Assembly (NCBI GenBank): GCA_963712465.1 | Contig: CAVQHY010000010.1 | Span: 1 to 64,000 of the forward strand | Reading direction: 5' to 3' | DNA from: CAVQHY01 sp963712465 | GTDB taxonomy: Bacteria > Actinomycetota > Thermoleophilia > Gaiellales > Gaiellaceae | Length of the DNA stretch: 64,000 nt | Shown here: positions 60,638-64,000 of the stretch, piece after piece | Layout: every line of letters begins with the position of its first letter | How positions within the stretch are numbered: position 1 is the first letter of the stretch | The notes under the pieces: model-generated | Told to the model about the DNA's origin: nothing | Seen by the model: the letters and a program-made list of their open reading frames with translations, nothing else | Database searches by the model: none | Position numbers and translations under genes: made by a program

Positions 60638-60856
60638 GTGATGGCTCGTTCTCGCCGGAGCGGCTCGTCCGGGCGCTCGAGGCGTTCGAGGCGGGCGACG
60701 TCGAGTACGGGTGCGCGATCGTGCGGCTCGTCGTCGACGAGCTGCGCGCCCCGGCGGTTCGGTTGCGCCTGCTCCGACTGTGGCCAGACGTTCCAGTGGC
60801 CCGGCCTGCTTGATCGCCACCGCCTGCTCTGGCACGAGCTCGAGGAGGCGGCGTGA
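60638..60856 (+). CDS. small C2H2 zinc-finger-like protein, reading frame disrupted
   Basis: AGGAGG five bases before GTG 60638 is a strong Shine-Dalgarno. The C-terminal part reads GCACSDCGQTFQWPGLLDRH and WHELEEAA, a C2H2-like finger, ending at TGA 60854-60856, which overlaps the ATPase GTG (GTGA). The middle is natural only in another frame (ERLVRALEAFEAGDVEYGCA), so two shifts are needed. Small proteins of this type accompany replication ATPases in actinobacterial elements; that link is inference. Confidence 0.45.
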   Translation: MMARSRRSGSSGRSRRSRRATSSTGARSCGSSSTSCAPRRFGCACSDCGQTFQWPGLLDRHRLLWHELEEAA

Positions 60857-61998
60857 AGGATCGGCCCGACATCTCGGAGCACTACTTCGAGTCGATCGGT
60901 TACGGGAAGATCGTCGACGTCCCGGCCAGGACGCCCGATCCGGGGAGCGATAACGGGGCGGTACCGCCGGCGCGGCGGGTGCAGGAATCTGCACCGGAGC
61001 CGATCACCCTTGACGTCCTTACGGCCCGCGCGCTGTGCGCACGCCCTGACCCGGAACGAGACGGCGAGCTCCTCGGCCCGGCCGTCATCCGCGGGGCCCG
61101 AACGATCGTGGTCGGCCACACCGGGGCCGGGAAGTCCACGCTCGTCGCTCAGATGGTCGCGGCCGTCGTCCAGGCGGGCTCGTTTCTGGACTGGCCGGGC
61201 GCTGGAGGCAAGGCGCTGATCCTCGACCTCGAGCAGGGCGAGCGGTCGGCGAAACGGATGCTTCGCGACGCCGGCCTCGCCGAGTCCGACCACGTCGATA
61301 TCGCGTTGATCGCTGACGGGCTCGTGCTCGACCGTGAGAGCGAGCAAGTCGCCGCTGTCGAGCGGCTCCTCGAGCATGGTGGTTACGACGTTGTGTCGCT
61401 CGACCCTTGGTACAAGGCGTACCTCGGCAACTCGAGCGATGAGGAAGCGGTGAAGCCGCTTCTCTTGCAGCTCGACGCGTGGCGGGCACGGTACGGGTTC
61501 GCGCTCGTCTTGCCGGCGCACCCGAGGAAGCCGCCAACGGGACTGAGCCCGCCGCTCACGATTCACGACGTCGCCGGAAGCGGCGCGATCGTCCGGGGCG
61601 CCGAAGTCGTGCTCGCGATCGAGTACGTCTCCCCCGGCTACTCCCGGCTGCGGTTCCTCAAGGATCGCGAGGGCGTCCTGCCGGTCGGCGAGAAGTGGGG
61701 CTTGCTCTTCGATCGCGACACGGGCGGGTACCGGCGTGACCCGAACGATGCGGTCGATCGCGACCTGTGCGTCGAGCTCGTCCAGCTTGGTGCGGACCAC
61801 AAGTGGCGGACGCTGAAGGAGTGGAAGGCGCCGACGGATCAGGGTGGCATCGGGGCGGGCGAGCCCAGCACCCGCGCCGCCCTCGATTCGTTGACGGCGG
61901 AGGGCACGTTCGAGTACGCAATAGGCCCGCCGGGACGTAAGCATGACGCGAAGTGCTGGCGCCGTTCAGAGGTGCCCTGGGGGGCTGAGGGCACATGA
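60853..61998 (+). CDS. RepA-like AAA ATPase (KaiC/DnaB-type)
   Basis: A 381-aa protein. AAA_25 ATPase core: TIVVGHTGAGKSTLVAQMVA (Walker A), ALILDLEQGERSAKRML, YDVVSLDPWYKAYLGNSSD (Walker B) and FALVLPAHPRKP, followed by a C-terminal winged-helix-like region (TRAALDSLTAEGTFEYA). This is the layout of RepA/RSF1010-type hexameric helicases and phage/plasmid replication proteins. It overlaps the genes on both sides (GTGA upstream, ATGA downstream), so it is in one operon with the integrase. Confidence 0.82.
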   Translation: MKDRPDISEHYFESIGYGKIVDVPARTPDPGSDNGAVPPARRVQESAPEPITLDVLTARALCARPDPERDGELLGPAVIRGARTIVVGHTGAGKSTLVAQMVAAVVQAGSFLDWPGAGGKALILDLEQGERSAKRMLRDAGLAESDHVDIALIADGLVLDRESEQVAAVERLLEHGGYDVVSLDPWYKAYLGNSSDEEAVKPLLLQLDAWRARYGFALVLPAHPRKPPTGLSPPLTIHDVAGSGAIVRGAEVVLAIEYVSPGYSRLRFLKDREGVLPVGEKWGLLFDRDTGGYRRDPNDAVDRDLCVELVQLGADHKWRTLKEWKAPTDQGGIGAGEPSTRAALDSLTAEGTFEYAIGPPGRKHDAKCWRRSEVPWGAEGT

Positions 61999-62204
61999 GG
62001 CACCCGGGTGCCCGCGCGGGTGTAGATGGGGCTGCTGCCTCGGTGCCCCTGCCTTATATAGAAGGCAGGGGGCACGAGGCAGCGCAGCACCACCGCGCAG
62101 CTGCCCTGAGGCACGAGGCAGCCGGGCTCCCCGCAACCCTCGACGGGGCTGAGGCCGCGCGGATACGCGCCAACCTGGCCGAGTTGGAGGCCGAGTCCGC
62201 GTGA
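61995..62204 (+). CDS. 69-aa linker ORF between ATPase and integrase
   Basis: ATG 61995 overlaps the ATPase TGA and its own TGA overlaps the integrase GTG, so overlap logic argues that it is translated. The C-terminus LDGAEAARIRANLAELEAES looks like a real helix; the N-terminal two thirds are low complexity and encode the large hairpin at 62034-62083. It may be a coupling ORF or an excisionase-sized factor; no HTH is visible. Confidence 0.45.
   Translation: MRHPGARAGVDGAAASVPLPYIEGRGHEAAQHHRAAALRHEAAGLPATLDGAEAARIRANLAELEAESA
62034..62083 (+). repeat. 20-bp stem-loop with iteron-like GAGGCAC repeats
   Basis: Bases 62034-62055 pair with 62062-62083 around ATATAG, with two single-base bulges. 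Copies of GGCACGAGGCAGC occur in the right strand (62071-62083) and again about 40 bases later; GAGGCAC also occurs at 61997. It could be an origin, a recombination site or an mRNA element. Confidence 0.6.
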
Positions 62205-63169
62205 CCTCCTTGCGGGTTATCGACCTCGCGCCGATGATGCGGGCGGCCGTGCTCGACAAGTCCTACCGGCAGCATCCGATGGGCCAGGAGTGGGGGAGGT
62301 ACCTTCGGGCGCTCCGCTGGTCAGGCGCCAGCGAGAACACCCTCTCGTCCTACGAGACCGTCGCCGACAAGTTCGGCCGGTGGTTCGCCGACTTCCCCGA
62401 CCTGGAGCGGTTTTGCCAGCCGGACGGGACGGAACTCCTCTACGCCTTCCTGGAGGCCCACTGGGGTGACGCGTCTCAGGCGACGAAAGCGCAGCGGACG
62501 GCCGTCGTCCGGTCGTTCTTCGCTTGGCAGACGGCCGAACGCAGGATCGGGTACGACCCGGCCCGGTCGCTCAAGGCGCCGCGGTCACGGGGTGGCGCTG
62601 GCCGTCACGCGTACCCGCGTGATGTGCTCGACCGGCTCGTGCGGGCACAGCCGACGCTTCGCGATCAGGTCGCGCTCGGCCTGCTCTGCCGTCTCGGACT
62701 TCGTAAGAACGAGCTTCGGCTGATGCGCGTCCGGGACGTCGACCTGACCCGGAACCTCGTCAGCGTCTTGCACGCGAAGGGCGGCAAGACCCGGGTGCTG
62801 CCGCTCGAGTTCGCCGACCTGCGCGAGGACTGCTACCTGCACATCGTCGGCGAAGGCCGCCACCCGGACGAGTACCTGATCTACCCGCGCGCCGACCCGA
62901 CGAGGCCGATGGACCCTGCGTCGCTCCATCGCTGGTTCAAACGCGCGCTGCGAAGGGCCGGGCTGCCCGAGACGGTCAAGCTGCACGAGATGCGCCACAG
63001 CGCCGCGGACGACTTCCACCGACGCAGCGGCAACCTGATGCTCACGTCGAGGCTGCTCGGGCACGCGTCAGTCGCGACGACGGAGATCTACCTTCACCCG
63101 AGCGAGGATGACCTACGTGTGGCCATGCGACACATCGACGACCCGAAAAGTTCACCCCATGGCAAGTAG
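62201..63169 (+). CDS. tyrosine recombinase/integrase
   Basis: A 322-aa XerC/D-like recombinase with an N-terminal SAM-like core-binding domain (LRALRWSGASENTLSSYETV) and a catalytic domain: CRLGLRKNELRLMRVRDVDL (Arg I), AKGGKTRVLPL (Lys), LHEMRHSAADDFHRRSG (HxxR), SRLLGHASVATTEIYLH (His and Tyr nucleophile). The full catalytic set is present. GTG 62201 overlaps the upstream small ORF stop. It ends 51 bases before the dif site at 63221, the usual place for an element integrase. Confidence 0.92.
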   Translation: MTSLRVIDLAPMMRAAVLDKSYRQHPMGQEWGRYLRALRWSGASENTLSSYETVADKFGRWFADFPDLERFCQPDGTELLYAFLEAHWGDASQATKAQRTAVVRSFFAWQTAERRIGYDPARSLKAPRSRGGAGRHAYPRDVLDRLVRAQPTLRDQVALGLLCRLGLRKNELRLMRVRDVDLTRNLVSVLHAKGGKTRVLPLEFADLREDCYLHIVGEGRHPDEYLIYPRADPTRPMDPASLHRWFKRALRRAGLPETVKLHEMRHSAADDFHRRSGNLMLTSRLLGHASVATTEIYLHPSEDDLRVAMRHIDDPKSSPHGK

Positions 63170-63220
63170 TGCGTTCGAACGCGCCGCTAAGCCGCACGGG
63201 CAAACGGCTTCGGCCCCACG

Positions 63221-63248
63221 ACGCACGATAACCTGCGTTATGTCAAGT
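63221..63248 (+). other. dif: putative chromosomal dif site
   Basis: Left arm ACGCACGATAA, six-base core CCTGCG, right arm TTATGTCAAGT. The right arm matches nine of eleven bases of the XerD arm of both E. coli dif (TTATGTTAAAT) and B. subtilis dif (TTATGTAAACT); the 11-6-11 spacing is correct. XerC arms are less conserved. The stop codon of the flanking NlpC/P60 gene lies in the right arm. Left arm plus core are repeated at 53542 and nearly at 52190. Confidence 0.65.
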
Positions 63249-63861
63249 CGCGCCTCGTTCGCCCGTGGCGCCCACCCTGCGTCTGTTTCGGTCGGGCAAT
63301 CCGTCTGGCCCCCACATACTGGCCGTGCTCGGCGATCGGCTCGATCTCGACGCGCTCGCCGGACTGCGGCGCGTGGATCATGCGCCCACGGCCCACGTAG
63401 AGGCCGACATGACCGAGGCCACGGAAGAAGACGAGGTCCCCCGGGCGTAGGTGGCTCCGCCCCACCGCGCGCCCGAGGGAGTACTGGGACGCGGCGTTAT
63501 GCGGGAGCTCGATGCCGACACGTTCGTACACGAAGCGCGTGAAACCGGAGCAGTCGAAGCCGGCTCGGGGCGTCTCACCGCCGTAGCTGTAGCGCACCCC
63601 GAGGTAGCGGCGCGCAATCGATGTCACCCGAGCACCGAGGCGCCGCTTCGCGGCTCGACGAGCTCGGTGAACGCCGACGGCTACGGCCGCCGGGGCCAGC
63701 CGGTGAATGTCGGGCACCAGGGCCCGGATGTCAGCGGGGGGCGACCGGTGCTCGGAAGGCGGCGGCGGAGAACGGTCGCCGACGAGCCCAACGAGAGGGA
63801 GCGCCAGGGCGAGCGTCAGCGCGGGCGCACGTCGTCGAGTGAGGGCTTGTGGGTGACTCAC
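63238..63861 (-). CDS. secreted NlpC/P60 peptidoglycan hydrolase
   Basis: A 207-aa protein from GTG 63861 (ATG 63951 would add 30 residues ahead of the signal peptide). Signal segment RRRAPALTLALALPLVGLVG. NlpC/P60 domain: IARRYLGVRYSYGG, FDCSGFTRFVYERVG (Cys nucleophile), RPGDLVFFRGLGHVGLYVG (His) and RMIHAPQSGERVE (third residue). It cleaves D-Glu-DAP bonds in peptidoglycan. Its TAA (63238-63240) is in the XerD arm of the putative dif. The last 49 bases of the window show nothing. Confidence 0.87.
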   Translation of the reverse strand: MSHPQALTRRRAPALTLALALPLVGLVGDRSPPPPSEHRSPPADIRALVPDIHRLAPAAVAVGVHRARRAAKRRLGARVTSIARRYLGVRYSYGGETPRAGFDCSGFTRFVYERVGIELPHNAASQYSLGRAVGRSHLRPGDLVFFRGLGHVGLYVGRGRMIHAPQSGERVEIEPIAEHGQYVGARRIARPKQTQGGRHGRTRRDLT

Positions 63862-64000
63862 GGGCGTCGTTCGGGGCAGCGGGCACGCACCGCGTGCCGG
63901 CGTCGCCGCCGTATCGAGGCTGTATACGTGCCATCCTCGCGCCTGGATCATCCAGAGCTCGGACGTGCTTCCCTGTGGAGATCTGCTTGCTACCTGTGGA

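Overview
The window is high-GC DNA from an actinobacterium. Frequent GTG/TTG starts, GTGA or ATGA stop/start overlaps, an apparent leaderless promoter style (TANNNT 6-9 bases before the start codon), the MurT/GatD pair, RNase J with RNase Y, and a rodZ-cinA-thpR-recA-recX-rny-miaB-miaA-dapF order suggest Actinomycetota, probably class Thermoleophilia (Gaiella-like). That placement is inference from gene content, not from a marker tree.

Layout. 1-36: 3' end of a tRNA, probably Gly. 0.05-8.4 kb: an oxalyl-CoA-ligase-like enzyme, a GT8-like glycosyltransferase, three paralogous GT2 glycosyltransferases, a NeuD-type acetyltransferase and a sugar-phosphate mutase; this looks like a surface-glycan locus. 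8.3-15.3 kb: ABC exporter, RhtA-type exporter, RNase J, ribokinase and nucleoside hydrolase. 15.3-23.1 kb: FtsK and a BMP-type nucleoside/simple-sugar ABC importer, with seven apparent single-base frameshifts concentrated in 15.1-21.4 kb. 23.2-31.7 kb: rodZ, cinA, thpR, recA, recX, rny, miaB, miaA. 31.7-38.4 kb: lysine/diaminopimelate genes of the succinylase route (dapF-like, dapD, dapC, dapE), an M15 peptidase, hflX, dut and a NUDIX hydrolase. 38.6-40.8 kb: murT-gatD. 40.9-52.0 kb: a subtilase with a Trp/Ser pentapeptide repeat tail, a GGDEF/HD-GYP membrane protein, a sulfotransferase, two sigma-70 factors around a PHP phosphatase, a LuxR regulator and a secreted Ala/Pro-rich protein.

52.1-63.3 kb is accessory DNA. 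A 28-bp site at 63221-63248 has the 11-6-11 layout and XerD arm of a chromosome-dimer-resolution (dif) site. Two further copies of its left arm and core lie at 52190 and 53542, with unrelated right arms. This is the pattern left by mobile elements inserted at dif. The larger segment (53.5-63.2 kb) ends with an overlapping gene cascade: a zinc-finger ORF, a RepA-like AAA ATPase, a small ORF carrying a large hairpin, and a tyrosine recombinase beside the dif copy. Its cargo includes a GAF histidine kinase with a lone receiver, a dienelactone hydrolase, an SRPBCC protein, an HNH nuclease and a 67-aa gene between two attC-like repeats.

Strongest points to follow: the dif-hijacking element; a DapF homologue with both catalytic cysteines replaced by serine inside an otherwise complete DAP cluster; a 13-bp hairpin that buries the start codon of an ABC permease and puts its Shine-Dalgarno in the loop; and the frameshift cluster, which may be an assembly problem. 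All functional calls come from motif recognition by eye; no database search was run.
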